NCBI GenBank assembly: GCA_947856675.1
Contig: CANUCM010000133.1
Location: forward strand, 1 to 6,871
DNA from: an uncultured Clostridia bacterium
GTDB taxonomy: Bacteria; Bacillota; Clostridia; Oscillospirales; Butyricicoccaceae
Direction of reading: 5' to 3'
DNA: 6,871 nt
Made by a program: the position numbers and the translations under genes. The notes beneath the pieces are model-generated. The model saw only the letters and a list, made by a program, of their open reading frames with translations. It had not been told where the DNA came from and searched no databases. Shown here one piece after another: positions 6,277 through 6,871 of the stretch (the first letter of the stretch is position 1; each line of letters starts with the position of its first letter).

Positions 6277-6577
6277 AATTAAACGACAACAAAGGCAGCG
6301 AAGAGAAGAGTAGGCAGAGAAGTACGCCGCAGAGAGCCCCGGTTGGTGGGAAGGGGTGCGAAGGGCTTTGCTGAACATGGTCTCGGAGCCGCGCACCGAC
6401 TGTGGGCCGCAAAGGCTTTGCACAGGCTGCGACGGGAGCGCCCGTTATAGCGCCAGGGTATGTTAGTACCTGTAAAGGCCCTTGCTGTGAGGCGGGGGTG
6501 AACCAAGGTGGTACCGCGGTGCAGAATTGTCTGCGTCGTCCTTGATGAAGTGTTCATCAGGGACGGCGCTTTTTTTA
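6277..6577 (+). promoter_or_regulatory. Methionine-specific T-box leader riboswitch
   Basis: T-box leaders bind a cognate tRNA and switch between terminator and antiterminator according to its charging. Stem I carries the S-turn AGTA (6309-6312) opposite GAAC followed by the specifier codon ATG (6377-6379), plus the distal AGAGAG (6331-6336) and GGTTGGTG (6341-6348) elements. The T-box core AAGGTGGTACCGCGG is at 6505-6519. Its TGGT (6509-6512) would pair with an ACCA tRNA end, fitting A73 of tRNA-Met. The stretch 6534-6543 can pair either with the T-box (antiterminator) or into the terminator. Uncharged tRNA-Met should therefore allow read-through into metN under methionine shortage. The specifier is assigned by position relative to the S-turn, and the metN gene downstream supports methionine independently. 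Confidence 0.93.
6533..6576 (+). terminator. Regulated terminator of the T-box leader
   Basis: A 17-bp stem pairs 6533-6549 with 6553-6569 (two G-U pairs) around a GTG loop. A run of seven T follows at 6570-6576. The 5' side overlaps the antiterminator-forming stretch, the hallmark of a transcriptional T-box. Confidence 0.92.
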
Positions 6578-6599
6578 TTGCCTGAAGGGGGAGAGAAGC

Positions 6600-6871
6600 A
6601 TGGAGGAAGCCGTGATACGGCTGAGCGGGGTTGTCAAGCGTTTTGGCACGGAGGATGCCCCTGCCGCACTGGATGGGATTGATTTGGAAATCCGCCGGGG
6701 CGAAGTTTTCGGCATCATCGGGCTGAGCGGCGCGGGAAAGAGTACACTGGTGCGCTGCATCAATCTTCTGGAGCGCCCGAACGCGGGCAGCGTTGTGGTA
6801 AACGGCCGGGACATGACGGCGCTGAGCGAACGGGAGCTTCGGAAGGCCCGCAGGGAAATCGGCATGATTTT
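6600..6871 (+). CDS. metN: Methionine ABC transporter ATP-binding protein MetN (5' part, cut by window end)
   Basis: ATPase subunit of the MetNIQ importer, which brings L- and D-methionine through the cytoplasmic membrane; MetN works as a dimer beneath MetI. Ninety codons are visible. They include an N-terminal strand (VIRLSGVVKRFG), ALDGIDLEIRRGEVFGIIG, the Walker A motif GLSGAGKST (41-49), RCINLLERP (52-60), and the MetN-typical TALSERELRKARREIGMI (73-90) leading to the Q-loop. The Walker B, signature and C-terminal regulatory ACT-like parts lie beyond the window. GGGGAG (6588-6593) is 6 nt from the ATG. metI and metQ would be expected downstream. The T-box in front with a Met specifier agrees with the assignment. 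The close resemblance to other amino-acid importer ATPases is the only reason for some caution. Confidence 0.93.
   Translation, partial: MEEAVIRLSGVVKRFGTEDAPAALDGIDLEIRRGEVFGIIGLSGAGKSTLVRCINLLERPNAGSVVVNGRDMTALSERELRKARREIGMI

Overview
The window reads as a moderately GC-rich chromosome segment of a low-GC-lineage anaerobe, probably class Clostridia and possibly an Oscillospiraceae/Ruminococcaceae-type gut bacterium. The basis is a methionine T-box leader with strong AGGAGG-type ribosome binding sites, an S-layer-homology (SLH) surface protein, a Crp/Fnr regulator divergent from a MATE exporter, and an XRE-type regulator with membrane helices. The taxonomic call is inference; no rRNA or other marker is present.

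Layout. Positions 1-141 hold no gene but carry two 19-bp near-identical direct repeats 64 bp apart. A Crp/Fnr-family regulator (142-837, minus) is divergent from a MATE efflux transporter (933-1780, plus). The transporter is broken: a large internal deletion removes roughly its first five helices and puts the two remaining parts out of frame. A small two-helix membrane protein (1892-2272) follows. Its reading frame runs through a strong intrinsic terminator (2179-2220), so its real end is doubtful. Next come a GNAT-type acetyltransferase (2333-3169) and a large secreted protein (3300-5483). The secreted protein joins an SGNH/GDSL hydrolase, a Gly-rich repeat region resembling a beta-helix, and three SLH modules, so it is probably an esterase held on the cell wall. 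An XRE helix-turn-helix protein with four predicted membrane helices (5574-6245) follows. Its stop codon overlaps the -35 box of the next promoter. That promoter drives a T-box leader of about 300 nt (specifier ATG, T-box core, 17-bp terminator) controlling metN, the ATPase of the methionine ABC importer, which is cut by the window end.

How the parts work together. Most genes look like separate transcription units, each with its own recognisable promoter or leader, rather than one operon. The Crp/Fnr-MATE pair is a probable regulator-target module that has lost its target. The T-box and metN form a clear unit: uncharged tRNA-Met would allow read-through into the importer. I see no CRISPR array, tRNA, rRNA, transposase or defence island. 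The closest things to novelty are the three-part SLH hydrolase, the XRE four-helix membrane protein, and the possible frame slip in the small membrane gene.
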